A DNA stretch of 38,742 nucleotides from Spirochaetales bacterium (GCA_012797605.1 JAAZOT010000073.1:1-38742), one strand, 5' to 3'; counted from the stretch's first letter, positions 16,940-25,868 are shown. The notes: generated by a model from the letters alone, not told the origin. Numbers and translations: made by a program.

Positions 16940-17657
16940 AACTCTCTTCAATTTTTTTTAATAACATCAATTCAATATCTTTAGGATTATTAATTTTTGC
17001 AATATTAGTATGATTCCCTATAAAAATAGGTTTTGATTCTGAAAGCAATATAATATTATCTGAATTATCAATATTACTAAATCTTTGAGTAGCAATTATT
17101 ATAGTTAATCCAAGGTTTTTTAAGTAAATTAATCTTTTAAAGAAAAACTCTTCTTTTAATTGATCCCCATAAAAATCTTGTGCAGATATTATTACAATTT
17201 CAGGTAAAACTATTTCAATTAAACATAATATTAATATTGATTTTATTGATTTTGGAAGTTTTAAAAGTTTTAAATTTTTTATATTTTCTAAACCATAACT
17301 AGGAGAGATTTTCTTTATTCTTCTTTCAATAATTTTTAATGGAATATTAGAAAACTCTCCAAGTATCACAAGATTTTCTATAATTGTACGATTTTCAAAA
17401 AACAGATTAGAGGAAGGGATATAAAGTAGTAAATTTTGATTTTTTATTTCATGTATGTTTTTACCAAAATACAAAACTTCTCCAGGTATTGTACTGTCAA
17501 TACCAGCAATTTTTTTGCAAAGTATTTTTTTCCCAGAATTCTCCGACCCTAAAATGACAGTTAGAGATCCTTTTGATAAAACAAGATTAACTCCTTTGTT
17601 TTCATCTTTAGAGTACAAATATTTTAATGAGATTGGATATTTTAATAAATTTGTCAT
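16917..17657 (-). CDS. Degenerate ABC-type ATP-binding protein
   Basis: 246 aa with the overall ABC nucleotide-binding layout, but the motifs are broken. Walker A reads GSENSGKK (37-44), with Lys in place of the metal-binding Ser/Thr. The Q-loop position after 'LLLYIP' is Ser (82). The signature LSGGQ is replaced by LPKSIK near 134-139. Walker B reads EIVIISAQ (153-160), with Ser for Asp and Ala for the catalytic Glu. The switch His is Gln191 in IATQR. The frame is intact, has no stop, and overlaps the permease gene, so it does not look like an ordinary decayed pseudogene. ATP hydrolysis is unlikely; it may bind nucleotide weakly or act structurally. It lies about 50 bases downstream of truB. 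Confidence 0.78.
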   Translation of the reverse strand: MTNLLKYPISLKYLYSKDENKGVNLVLSKGSLTVILGSENSGKKILCKKIAGIDSTIPGEVLYFGKNIHEIKNQNLLLYIPSSNLFFENRTIIENLVILGEFSNIPLKIIERRIKKISPSYGLENIKNLKLLKLPKSIKSILILCLIEIVLPEIVIISAQDFYGDQLKEEFFFKRLIYLKNLGLTIIIATQRFSNIDNSDNIILLSESKPIFIGNHTNIAKINNPKDIELMLLKKIEESYERIKIN

Positions 17658-17711
17658 ATATCAACATCAAATCAAAAAGAAAATATTTGAAAATTTTATC
17701 TAGTCAAGAAC

Positions 17712-18698
17712 TTATAAAACAATCTTAGGTTGGATTTCATCTTTATCATTTAATATTCCTAACCCAATGATATTATTATTTTTATCTAAAACTTTTATTA
17801 ATTGATCTTGTTGTTTTTTAATATTTTCAAATCCTTTTAAACAGCTACTTATTTTGTATTTATTATCTTCAAGTTCCTTTATATTATCAATTGTATTTAA
17901 TTCATTATTAAATTTCGTTTCCTTATTATTATAAATCTTATTCTCGATTTTTATTTTTTGGCCATTTTTAAATTTTTTTGTTTCTATTTCTAAAATATTG
18001 ATCTGTGGGAAAAAATATAAAGAATCATTTAAATTGATAATAATTTTTGAAAATTCTTCAAAAGACAGACTCATTATTTTTTCATAATCAATACTATTAG
18101 ATAATGTAAATTTTCCTATACTTACTCTTTTAAGTGAATACATATATGCTAAACAACCAGTTTTCTCTCCAATATCTTTTATTAGGCTTCTTATATATGT
18201 ACCAGTAGAGCAATTTACCTTGATTTTAAAAAAGGGGATATTTTCTTCTAATATATCAATTTTATATATTTTAACATTCACGGGTCTTAACTCTATATCA
18301 TTACCTTTTAATGCATATTTATAAGCTCTCTTACCATTTATCTTTTTTGAAGAATATGGTGGAGGAACCATTTTATAATCGCCTTCAAAATTTTTGATTA
18401 TTTCATTTAGCTTTTCTTTTTTTATGTTTACTTTTGTTTCTTTAATGATATCGCCATTTATATCGTAAGTATCTGTTAGCTTACCAAGTTCACCAACTGC
18501 AATATACTCCTTATCTAAGTTTTGAAAATAAGAAGTGAATTTAGTTGCCTTTCCAATGACTAAAATCAAAAGCCCTTCTGCTGCAAAATCCAAAATACCG
18601 GTATTACCAACTTTTATATTGAATTTCTTGGAAATATTTCTCGCTATTTTATTTGAAGTAATCCCTTTTGGCTTATTACATAATATTATTCCATCCAA
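17712..18698 (-). CDS. truB: tRNA pseudouridine-55 synthase, with unusual motif II
   Basis: About 328 aa; makes pseudouridine 55 in the tRNA T-arm. I choose the TTG at 18698 because AAGGGG lies six bases upstream and the protein then begins (M)DGIILCNKPKG, the usual TruB opening; the frame extends two codons further to another TTG. The catalytic aspartate is kept (D37 in TGILD), as are KEY (~63-65), PPPYSSKKINGKRAY (~111-125), the GTYIRSL loop and LKRVSIGKF. Motif II is strange: GNTGILDFAAEG instead of GHTGTLDPLATG, so the conserved His is Asn and the Pro is Phe. The C-terminal part (~230-328) holds an extra Asn/Lys-rich stretch before a PUA-like end. First gene of the minus cluster. Confidence 0.9.
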   Translation of the reverse strand: MDGIILCNKPKGITSNKIARNISKKFNIKVGNTGILDFAAEGLLILVIGKATKFTSYFQNLDKEYIAVGELGKLTDTYDINGDIIKETKVNIKKEKLNEIIKNFEGDYKMVPPPYSSKKINGKRAYKYALKGNDIELRPVNVKIYKIDILEENIPFFKIKVNCSTGTYIRSLIKDIGEKTGCLAYMYSLKRVSIGKFTLSNSIDYEKIMSLSFEEFSKIIINLNDSLYFFPQINILEIETKKFKNGQKIKIENKIYNNKETKFNNELNTIDNIKELEDNKYKISSCLKGFENIKKQQDQLIKVLDKNNNIIGLGILNDKDEIQPKIVL

Positions 18699-18727
18699 AT
18701 TCAACCCCTTTTCATTGATGTCATATT

Positions 18728-18754
18728 TTTATATTTATGCATTAAAAAATTCAA
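18728..18754 (-). promoter_or_regulatory. Possible promoter for the truB cluster
   Basis: On the minus strand TTGAAT (18754-18749) and TATAAA (18733-18728) are spaced by 15 bases, a short but usable spacer. An eight-base half-site TATGCATT (18736-18743) lies in the spacer, and its exact reverse complement AATGCATA recurs at 18769-18776, which could be a regulator site. Evidence is modest. Confidence 0.35.
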
Positions 18755-18830
18755 ATAAATCCAATATAAATGCATAGATACAAAATAATAAATTTATTTT
18801 CAGCACTTTAAAATCTAATGAAAAAGAAGA

Positions 18831-18858
18831 TTGATAATTAGAAAAGATGATATATTTT
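18831..18858 (+). promoter_or_regulatory. Possible promoter for pyk
   Basis: TTGATA (18831-18836, five of six) is followed after 16 bases by TATTTT (18853-18858, four of six), placing a start near 18865, about 19 bases before the pyk ATG and just ahead of its AAAGGG ribosome site. A TATATT two bases earlier is an alternative -10 with a shorter spacer. Confidence 0.45.
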
Positions 18859-18883
18859 AAAGGATGAAATAAAGGGATGAATT

Positions 18884-20341
18884 ATGAAAAAAACAAAAAT
18901 AATATGCACTATTGGTCCGGCTAGCTCAAATAGAAAAATTATCGAGAATCTTATTGATTCTGGAATGAATGCCATAAGATTCAATTTTTCACATACTAAA
19001 GGTTCAGAGATTATTGAAATTGTTAAAATGGTAAAAAATATTAGAGAAACAAGAAAAATTCCTTTAGCGTTAATTCTTGACACAAAAGGTCCAGAAGTTA
19101 GAATCTATGGCTATAAAGACAAAGTGGAACTTTCATCTGAGCAAATCATAACAATAAAAAGTTACTTAAAGGATGACATCTATTCAAAAATTTCTAATAC
19201 CACCGATCTTTTTTATACTAACCTACCTGAGATTGGAAATTTAGTTTATAAAAATGCAAGAATACTATTAAAAGATGGATTCATAGAAGGATTTGTAAAT
19301 GAAATTTTAGATAAAGACACTATAAAAGTAATAATAAAAAATAGCGGTGTTATTAATCCTAAATCTCACCTTACTATACCAAATGTTGTATATCCTCTAA
19401 AATTCCTTTCAGAAAAAGATATTGAAGATATAACATTTGCTATAGAAAATGATTTTGAGTATATTGCGTTATCTTTTGTTTCTTCAAAAGAAAATATTAT
19501 ACAGGTAAGACAGCTAATAGAAAAGATTGAAAATGAAAAAAAAATAGAATCAAAAACCAAACTAATTGCAAAAATTGAAAATAAAAAAGCAATAGATAAT
19601 ATAGATGAAATAATAAGTTATTCTGATGGTATTATGGTTGCAAGAGGAGATTTAGGTGTAGAAATGGACATTGAACTTGTTCCTATTATTCAAAAAAGGA
19701 TTATAAAACTTTGCTATAGGGAAGGAAAACCAGTTATAGTAGCCACTCAGATGCTTGAAAGCATGATAGAAAACCCAATCCCAACAAGAGCTGAAGCAAG
19801 TGATGTCGCTAATGCCTGTTATGATTTGGCTTCTGCAGTAATGCTTTCTGGTGAAACAGCTGTTGGTAAAGATCCGGTTAGAGTAGTTCAAACAATGGCA
19901 AAAATAATAAATCAGGTAGAGAATAGTTTAGACTATAATGAAATTTTAAATCAGCTAATGAGAATACCTAAAAATATTGATGTCACTACTTCTATAGCAG
20001 CAAGAAGCGTTACAATTGCTTATGATATCAATGCCAAAGTCATAGCAGTGATAACAGGTTCAGGATACTCTGCAAGGATGATATCTAAAGTAAGACCAAA
20101 GCTCCCAATCTTAGCATATACCTTTGATTTTGATGTTTATAATCAATTATCATTAAATTGGGGTGTCATTCCAAGATTTATTGAAAATTTCAATAATTTA
20201 GAGTCTCTCATAAAATATATACATGAAGATATAAAATTAACTGGCTATGCAGATTCTTCGGATTATTTTATTCTTGTTAGTGGCTTACCTCTTGGGAAAG
20301 AGGGTTCAACAAATAGTATAAGAGTAGAAAAATTATCTTAA
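18884..20341 (+). CDS. pyk: Pyruvate kinase
   Basis: 485 aa; transfers phosphate from phosphoenolpyruvate to ADP, the last step of glycolysis. KTKIICTIGPAS at the N-terminus, RFNFSH (32-37, with R32, N34 and S36 binding substrate and potassium), LDTKGPEVR with the conserved DTKGPE, the catalytic lysine in LIAKIEN, MVARGDLGVEM with metal-binding residues, and the family signature region 'PTRAEASDVANACYD...MLSGETA' are all visible. The length matches standard bacterial enzymes without the extra PEP-utiliser domain. The ribosome site AAAGGG precedes the ATG. It stands alone on the plus strand and converges with the exported-protein gene at 20338, overlapping it by four bases. Confidence 0.97.
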   Translation: MKKTKIICTIGPASSNRKIIENLIDSGMNAIRFNFSHTKGSEIIEIVKMVKNIRETRKIPLALILDTKGPEVRIYGYKDKVELSSEQIITIKSYLKDDIYSKISNTTDLFYTNLPEIGNLVYKNARILLKDGFIEGFVNEILDKDTIKVIIKNSGVINPKSHLTIPNVVYPLKFLSEKDIEDITFAIENDFEYIALSFVSSKENIIQVRQLIEKIENEKKIESKTKLIAKIENKKAIDNIDEIISYSDGIMVARGDLGVEMDIELVPIIQKRIIKLCYREGKPVIVATQMLESMIENPIPTRAEASDVANACYDLASAVMLSGETAVGKDPVRVVQTMAKIINQVENSLDYNEILNQLMRIPKNIDVTTSIAARSVTIAYDINAKVIAVITGSGYSARMISKVRPKLPILAYTFDFDVYNQLSLNWGVIPRFIENFNNLESLIKYIHEDIKLTGYADSSDYFILVSGLPLGKEGSTNSIRVEKLS

Positions 20342-21456
20342 AAACCTATTTTAGTTTGTAAATCTAAACTGTAGTAAATAGTGCCATATAGATTTAGGCA
20401 TGTATTAAAAACTAAACTCATCATAAAGTTTTCAGATATTTTAAAATCAAGATTCAGGTTGGTTTGAAAACCAAACATACTTATAATTATATCTTTATTA
20501 AAAACTGGATAGAGAAGATTTTCATTTGTATCATATAAAGCTGAAATAAATATTCCTGGCAAAAAACTAAAAGAAAAAGTTAATATCTTAAAAAGAGTAA
20601 AAAATTTTATTGTAATACCAGCAAAAATACCACTTAAGTTAAGCAAATAAAGATCACTTGAATCTTGATAACAAAAGGGATACATTAAATTAAAGATAGA
20701 AAAGTTTATTGCTGAGAAAAACAAAAAATTAATAGGCAAAGTAATCTGAAAAGAGAAAAAATTAGATATTAAATTAAAGATAACAGGCGAGTTTAGTAAA
20801 TATAAATCTGTTCCAGCCAAAATATTGTAATCTGAAAAAACAGCATTTACTATTCTTACTGTGGGAAAAGAAAGTTGAGAAAATCCTAAATATATCTTTG
20901 GTTTATATTTTTCTTCAACATTCAATCCTGCTATCTTCAAATAATCTAAGAAATCTAAAATATTTTTTTTAAATTCTTCTGGTATATCTGCAGTTATGAT
21001 AATATCATTTGTCTTGATTATTAACTTACTTAAAGAGCTCTGCAAATAATTTTCAAAATCTTTATTTTTACAGCTAAAATTGAATTGTTCAATCCAAAGA
21101 TTTTTATCTTTATCAAACCATTTTTTATATCTTTTTTTTATAGGGTTAAGTTTTATTTCCTTTATATCAGTTTTTATTATAAACTTAGCATTCGAAAGAT
21201 TTAAAAATAATTTTGATTCTATCTGTAAATCGATTTCATAAATTATTTCATCTTTTATTATCTTCTTCGAAGCCCAAATATTAAAAAAATACTTTAAATC
21301 TGTCGAAGTAAAAGAAATAGTAGAAGTTTTAAACATCAGCTTTTCTTCAGCCAATATATTGATTGAAGACAAGATAAATATGATGGATAAAAGCAACATA
21401 ATTATAAAAAATCTATTATTACTTACAAAAGTCAATTCCCTTCTAACTTTAACCAT
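20338..21456 (-). CDS. Unknown exported protein with N-terminal domain and barrel-like C-terminus
   Basis: 372 aa, family not recognised. A basic start is followed by a hydrophobic segment (~16-35) ending near INILAEE, a likely signal-peptidase site. Residues ~40-170 form a mixed domain with charged helices; ~175-372 are beta-strand-like, rich in Phe, Leu, Ile and Asn, ending in TKIGF with a terminal Phe as in outer-membrane proteins. AAGGA eight bases upstream supports the start. It is last of three minus-strand genes (202-aa protein, lipoprotein-like protein, this one). Its layout, and by eye parts of its N-terminal domain, resemble the gene at 24120-25139, which may be a paralogue. A role in envelope or transport is only inferred. 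Confidence 0.65.
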   Translation of the reverse strand: MVKVRRELTFVSNNRFFIIMLLLSIIFILSSINILAEEKLMFKTSTISFTSTDLKYFFNIWASKKIIKDEIIYEIDLQIESKLFLNLSNAKFIIKTDIKEIKLNPIKKRYKKWFDKDKNLWIEQFNFSCKNKDFENYLQSSLSKLIIKTNDIIITADIPEEFKKNILDFLDYLKIAGLNVEEKYKPKIYLGFSQLSFPTVRIVNAVFSDYNILAGTDLYLLNSPVIFNLISNFFSFQITLPINFLFFSAINFSIFNLMYPFCYQDSSDLYLLNLSGIFAGITIKFFTLFKILTFSFSFLPGIFISALYDTNENLLYPVFNKDIIISMFGFQTNLNLDFKISENFMMSLVFNTCLNLYGTIYYSLDLQTKIGF

Positions 21457-21469
21457 AAAAGTTTCCTTC

Positions 21470-22789
21470 TTAATATATTAAAGATAAACCATAGGATAAA
21501 CTATATGCCGAATTATCATAAATGGAATAATTAATAAAGGGATAAGAAGAATCGGCAAAATTACTGTATATACAAATATTGTTGTTAGAAAATGCTTTTA
21601 TAATATCTAAAGACCAACTAGAATCAGAAAAATTATTAGTTTTTATAAAACCATTTGTAAATTGATAATCATTAGTAGCATCATTAGTCAAATATACAAT
21701 AAAGAGATTTGAATTACTAATGCCATTGGTGAATAATCTTTTTAAATCTATATCCACTAAATATTTTCCTGTTATATCAATTTTTAGTCTATCTATTAGT
21801 TTTTTTGTACTATAATCAAATTCAGAAATTGAAATATAATCCTTACCATCTTTAGTGTAAGACCAAGCAATATATAATTTGTTTTTTTCTGCTATATAAA
21901 GCATCTTTATACTTGAATTGGAGGCTATTTTATCTTCAATTTTTGATTCATAGATCTCAAAGCAGTTTCCAGTATCTATATCAACTGAATATATTAAAAG
22001 ATAGTTTTTTGTATCTAAATTATTGAACGCTATACATGCAGCATATATTTTATTGTTATCATATTCAACCATCGTCGTGTTTAAAATTGATGAAAGATTA
22101 TATTCTGATTTGGTAAAATTTATTTTCTTAAAATATGATATTTGTTCTTTATCCCAGCAAACAATATAACCTGTATTGTTATAAAGTGACATATATCCAA
22201 TTTTCCTGCTTTTTTTTAGGTTAAATAATTTAGCATTATTATATTGAGGGAAATTGATATCAACAGCTTCAGAATAAGTTTGAGAATTATTTATTAATAA
22301 TTTATAAGAAATGTTATTAAAATCATAAAAAAGCTTTAATTCCATTTTATGAAGAAAATAATTAGAATCAAGGAAATAAATATAAAAATTGGTTTCATCA
22401 AATTTTTCAAAAACTGGTAAATATGAAGATGGATTTGGTTGTGAAGCAAAATCAAATCCAGTTGACAAAAAAAATGAATTATTATTCCCATCAAGTATAT
22501 CACCTAAAAATTGACTATTTATATTTCCCTCACCGAGTTTTTTATATTTGAAATATAAATTTCCCGAGTTGGTGTCTATGTAAGATATTAATAAAATTTT
22601 TCCCAATTCAAATGATGTAATTTTGTTTCCACCTTCTGGACTAGCTAAATTATAACTTAGTGATAGATTAAATTCATTTGAATCAAATTTTATATCCTGA
22701 GAAATACCAAATAGAATGTCAATAATTTGGCAGGAAAATGAAAATATCAATAATAATGTTAAAACAATTATTAAAATTAATTTTTTCAT
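21470..22789 (-). CDS. Putative lipoprotein, beta-rich, unknown function
   Basis: 439 aa. The N-terminus KKLILIIVLTLLLIFSFSCQ is a hydrophobic signal ending in Cys20; the SFSC box is looser than the classical lipobox but acceptable for spirochaete-type sites. The mature part is beta-rich, with repeated units such as 'KNKLYIAWSYTKDG' and 'NNKIYAACIAFNN' of the kind seen in beta-propellers, though I cannot count blades with certainty. AAAGGTGAG just upstream of the ATG is a strong ribosome site. It lies about 13 bases ahead of the exported-protein gene at 21456 and 67 bases after the 202-aa gene, so the three probably form an operon. No enzyme motif seen. Confidence 0.68.
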   Translation of the reverse strand: MKKLILIIVLTLLLIFSFSCQIIDILFGISQDIKFDSNEFNLSLSYNLASPEGGNKITSFELGKILLISYIDTNSGNLYFKYKKLGEGNINSQFLGDILDGNNNSFFLSTGFDFASQPNPSSYLPVFEKFDETNFYIYFLDSNYFLHKMELKLFYDFNNISYKLLINNSQTYSEAVDINFPQYNNAKLFNLKKSRKIGYMSLYNNTGYIVCWDKEQISYFKKINFTKSEYNLSSILNTTMVEYDNNKIYAACIAFNNLDTKNYLLIYSVDIDTGNCFEIYESKIEDKIASNSSIKMLYIAEKNKLYIAWSYTKDGKDYISISEFDYSTKKLIDRLKIDITGKYLVDIDLKRLFTNGISNSNLFIVYLTNDATNDYQFTNGFIKTNNFSDSSWSLDIIKAFSNNNICIYSNFADSSYPFINYSIYDNSAYSLSYGLSLIY

Positions 22790-22856
22790 ATCTCACCTTT
22801 ATGAAATTAAAGTTAATTTATTTTTTCTAATTTGTTCCAATAAATAATAAAATTAG

Positions 22857-23465
22857 TCATAAAAAATAAATAAAAGTTATAGAAAACCATCCTGATAATA
22901 AGTAATTTTCATCTTTTAAATTTTCATCTATAAAACCTAGATTTGATCCAATATCTAAAGAGAATTTCCCTAGTTTAATCATATAACTTAAATAAAGACC
23001 GCAATTTAAAAATGAAAAATTCTGAATATCTATTACATCAATAACTCCAGAAAAATTCCTATTTTTATAAACAGAATAAAATAAAAAGCTAGCCCATAGA
23101 CCAAAGTTGAAATAAAAACTAAAAGATTTTGTTTCTAAAATACTTTTAGAAAAATATGTTTTAAAATAACCAGTAAATAATAAGAAATAATAATCTACAA
23201 TTGAGTATAATGCCCTAGAAAGATATCCTATTTCAAAATTTATTAGATTATTATTTTTTAATTTTAGGTAGGATCCTACAAAAACAGTTTCTCCTTCGTA
23301 AATTTTCATATATAAATCAAAATCTGTTGTAAAATTTAAAGGATAAGAAGTAGTACCTAATATTCCAACTCCAAAATATAGATTAAATGAAAAAGCTTTA
23401 ATAGAAAAATAAAACAAAATAAAAATAATAAAAATTATAAAAATAATAGATTTAATGAATTTCAT
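22857..23465 (-). CDS. Small exported beta-barrel-like protein
   Basis: 202 aa, family not recognised. The N-terminus is a long signal sequence (about 5-26, ending near KAFSFN). The mature protein alternates aromatic/aliphatic with polar residues in roughly eight strand-sized stretches ('LYFGVGILG', 'FVGSYLKLKN', 'FEIGYLSRAL', 'FYFNFGLWASF' and others), ending in FIYFL. This is the pattern of a small eight-strand outer-membrane barrel. First gene of the three-gene minus-strand unit; a promoter candidate lies at 23511-23538. A weak GGGAAA serves as ribosome site. No function can be assigned. Confidence 0.6.
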   Translation of the reverse strand: MKFIKSIIFIIFIIFILFYFSIKAFSFNLYFGVGILGTTSYPLNFTTDFDLYMKIYEGETVFVGSYLKLKNNNLINFEIGYLSRALYSIVDYYFLLFTGYFKTYFSKSILETKSFSFYFNFGLWASFLFYSVYKNRNFSGVIDVIDIQNFSFLNCGLYLSYMIKLGKFSLDIGSNLGFIDENLKDENYLLSGWFSITFIYFL

Positions 23466-23510
23466 TAATATTTCCCATAAATCGAATTCTATTTGCTAAT
23501 TTACATATAA

Positions 23511-23538
23511 ATAATAATCCACAATTTTTATAATTCAA
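23511..23538 (-). promoter_or_regulatory. Promoter candidate for the 202-aa protein / lipoprotein unit
   Basis: On the minus strand TTGAAT (23538-23533) and TATTAT (23516-23511) are separated by 16 bases, leaving a leader of about 40 bases before the ATG at 23465. It is back to back with the comEA-type promoter at 23547-23574, the two -35 boxes being only eight bases apart. Confidence 0.45.
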
Positions 23539-23546
23539 CATTCTAC

Positions 23547-23574
23547 TTGAAATCTAACAAAAATATATTATAAA
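23547..23574 (+). promoter_or_regulatory. Promoter for the ComEA-like gene
   Basis: TTGAAA (23547-23552) and TATAAA (23569-23574) are separated by 16 bases, each five of six to consensus. The start would be near 23581, giving a very short leader of about 13 bases before the ATG at 23594, with AGAAA as a weak ribosome site. Confidence 0.55.
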
Positions 23575-23593
23575 ATAAGTTGCAGAAAAAATT

Positions 23594-24133
23594 ATGAATA
23601 ATTTTTTACTTAAAAGATACCTTTATTTCATAATTATTTTATTCTCGATTCTTCTTTTAAATAAAATTTTTATTGAAATAAACTTGGATAGCAAAGTAAA
23701 ATCAATAGTCAATTATGAGTTAAATAATGCTTCAAAAAGCATAGTAGTGATTGAAAACCAAAATTGCAACTTATTGAATCAAATAAGTGAGATATTAAAA
23801 GTCGATGAAAATAATTTTGATTTAAATTCTAAAAATGATAAACAAGTTTCCTTTGATTCAACTAAAAAATTAACTTCTACAACTAATAAAGAAAATACTA
23901 AAAAAGAGAATTCTAAAAATGAAGAGATAAAATTTCCAATAAATATAAATACAGCTACCTTAGAGCAATTGTGTGCTATTCCAGGTATTGGTCCTGTTTT
24001 AGCTCAAAGGATTATTGATTATAGAAATGAAAATGGTCCTTTTTCATCGGCAAATGACCTATTAAATGTAAAAGGAATAGGAGAAAAAAAGCTGCAAATA
24101 ATATTGCAGTATATTTTTTTTAAAATAGATTGA
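23594..24133 (+). CDS. ComEA-like helix-hairpin-helix protein, membrane-anchored
   Basis: 179 aa. A hydrophobic helix at about 8-28 anchors or exports the protein. Residues ~30-110 form a low-complexity Asn/Lys/Ser/Thr-rich linker. The C-terminal 65 residues are the classic ComEA (HhH)2 domain: [26 protein letters not shown] and [18 protein letters not shown]. ComEA binds double-stranded DNA outside the cytoplasmic membrane during natural uptake; in organisms without competence, similar domains occur in other surface proteins. It is the only plus-strand gene among the exported minus-strand genes here, and its 3' end overlaps the convergent gene at 24120 by 14 bases. No other competence gene (comEC, pilin) is in the window. 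Confidence 0.85.
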   Translation: MNNFLLKRYLYFIIILFSILLLNKIFIEINLDSKVKSIVNYELNNASKSIVVIENQNCNLLNQISEILKVDENNFDLNSKNDKQVSFDSTKKLTSTTNKENTKKENSKNEEIKFPININTATLEQLCAIPGIGPVLAQRIIDYRNENGPFSSANDLLNVKGIGEKKLQIILQYIFFKID

Positions 24134-25139
24134 TTATTATACCCATCTGAAACAAAAATGTGACATTTGAATATTCTACTTTACCTAAAGAAATCGAAGC
24201 AAAATATTCAATATAGGATGTTATTGGAATTCCCAAATTAAGAGAGAAAATATATCCTAAGCAATATTCTGGTAAAGAATCAGAATTAATAAAATTTACT
24301 AAAAAACCTATCAGAGATGAAAATCTTAGAAAAAGTGATTCTGAGAAGTCAAAAACAGTTAGATATATTTTTAATCCAAAAAGTCTTGAAACTTCATAGT
24401 TATCTTCCCAATCAAAAATACTTGCATATGAAAAATATATAGAAATGGCACTCAAAAAAGGAGTTTTAAAATATATTCCTAGTTCTAGTGTACTATTATT
24501 ATGAAACAAAAGTGAACTTGCGAATTCATTAATCACTGGATTTTGGTTATCAAGACTGTAATAGATATTTATTGGATATAATATCAAAAACAAACTAAAA
24601 GGTCTTGTATTTATATTAATATCAATGTTAGTTTTTTCATCGTCAATAGACAACTTTTCTAACGAACTAATAAGTTTTTTATTTAATCTAGCATTTATAG
24701 TTTCATATTTACCTGTAAATTGAAAATATATGGTTTCATTTTTATTTTCTATAATTTTTAAAATATCATCAATACTAATTTGAATTTGAAATTTTTCGCA
24801 ATAAGGATATTGTTCATTCTGATTATAATAGCTTTTATAACTTGCAAATTGTAAGAAAATCTTACTTGAATCTGCTTTATAAATAATCTTTCCAAATTCT
24901 AACTGAGAAAAATCAAGAAAAAATTTACCATATATATATATATCAGATATCAAATAATCCGAAGTAAGATTACCGAGCACTATATACATTTTATGAGACA
25001 CTAAATCAGAATCTAATAAAATTCCTTTAGCCTTAACATCGTTATAATTCAAATCTTGAGCACTAAGATTATAGCTAAAGAACAATAAGAAGGTTATTGA
25101 AAAAAGAAATATAGAAAAATATAAAAGGCTGTTTTTCAT
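24120..25139 (-). CDS. Unknown exported protein, probably outer membrane
   Basis: 339 aa, family not recognised. A signal peptide of about 27 residues ends near NLSAQD. Residues ~30-165 are a mixed alpha/beta region; ~170-339 show strand-like alternation with many aromatics and end in IINLF, a C-terminal Phe typical of barrel insertion signals. Layout and size resemble the 20338-21456 protein, including an '(F/L)FL(D/N)(F/L)S' stretch at the same place in both N-terminal domains, so distant paralogy is possible. It follows the 210-aa barrel gene by about 24 bases and presumably shares its promoter at 25841-25868. No catalytic motif seen. Confidence 0.62.
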   Translation of the reverse strand: MKNSLLYFSIFLFSITFLLFFSYNLSAQDLNYNDVKAKGILLDSDLVSHKMYIVLGNLTSDYLISDIYIYGKFFLDFSQLEFGKIIYKADSSKIFLQFASYKSYYNQNEQYPYCEKFQIQISIDDILKIIENKNETIYFQFTGKYETINARLNKKLISSLEKLSIDDEKTNIDININTRPFSLFLILYPINIYYSLDNQNPVINEFASSLLFHNNSTLELGIYFKTPFLSAISIYFSYASIFDWEDNYEVSRLFGLKIYLTVFDFSESLFLRFSSLIGFLVNFINSDSLPEYCLGYIFSLNLGIPITSYIEYFASISLGKVEYSNVTFLFQMGIIINLF

Positions 25140-25163
25140 TAAATCTCCAACTATTTATTAAAA

Positions 25164-25796
25164 CTATAATATAATACCGATAGAAAAAATCATACAATAA
25201 TTAGAATACTCTTCTTCATCAATATCACGAGAATTATCTAACTGTAAATATATATTTAATGAAAAAATTATGTTTTTAAAAATAATTCCAGTTCCTATAT
25301 CTAAAGAATTATCGTGCTGATTCATAGTAATATTATCATCATGATAAATAGAAAAATTATTATAGTCTAATATAAAATCATAAATTAAGTTCCCAGAAAC
25401 ATTTATTCCAAAATCAAAAAATGCCTTTGAATATAAATTTCTAAAAAATAAAAACCTAAATTTTAAAACAGGTTGAAGATAGATTAGTTCATATTTTTTA
25501 TTTTCAGAATATAAAAAACCTTTAGAAATGACTTTTATTCCTAAGATTAAATCGATGTTATTTAAAAAAGGTAAAGAAAAATATCCAAATAATTCGTAGC
25601 CCAAAGCTGGTTGGGGTGTTAAAAGGTAAGCATTTAAATTGCTTGAATCGTAATTAATAATATCTGTATAACCAAAACCAACACCGAAAGTTAAATTTTG
25701 CCCATAAACAATATTATTATTAAATAAAAGGCATGATGAGATAAATAATATAATTAATATAATAAAAGTATGTTTTTTTATTTTTAAGTTTTTCAC
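25164..25796 (-). CDS. Small outer-membrane beta-barrel protein
   Basis: 210 aa. Starts with GTG at 25796, supported by AGAGGA six bases upstream. A signal sequence runs to about residue 33: either signal peptidase I cuts after VYG before QNLTFGVG, or Cys22 in FISSC is lipidated; the barrel-like mature part favours the former. The mature part has 8-10 amphipathic strands (QNLTFGVGFGYTD, 'PALGYELFGYF', 'LYSKAFFDFGINVSG', 'IGTGIIFKNI', ending FSIGIIL), like generic 'outer membrane protein beta-barrel' families. First gene of a two-gene minus-strand unit with a strong promoter. Function unknown. Confidence 0.65.
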   Translation of the reverse strand: MKNLKIKKHTFIILIILFISSCLLFNNNIVYGQNLTFGVGFGYTDIINYDSSNLNAYLLTPQPALGYELFGYFSLPFLNNIDLILGIKVISKGFLYSENKKYELIYLQPVLKFRFLFFRNLYSKAFFDFGINVSGNLIYDFILDYNNFSIYHDDNITMNQHDNSLDIGTGIIFKNIIFSLNIYLQLDNSRDIDEEEYSNYCMIFSIGIIL

Positions 25797-25840
25797 AAAT
25801 TATCCTCTTGTTTTAGTGTTTTTTATATTTCGTCACATTT

Positions 25841-25868
25841 ATTATACTTTCATTAAAATACATTTCAA
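25841..25868 (-). promoter_or_regulatory. Strong sigma-70-type promoter for the outer-membrane gene pair
   Basis: On the minus strand TTGAAA (25868-25863) and a perfect TATAAT (25846-25841) are separated by 16 bases, followed by a leader of about 38 bases and the AGAGGA ribosome site of the GTG-started gene at 25796. Among the best promoters in the window. Confidence 0.7.

Noticed and set aside
16917-17657. Calling the ABC ATPase a pseudogene
   Set aside because: No stop or frameshift, normal length and overlap with the permease gene argue it is expressed; kept as a gene with lost motifs.
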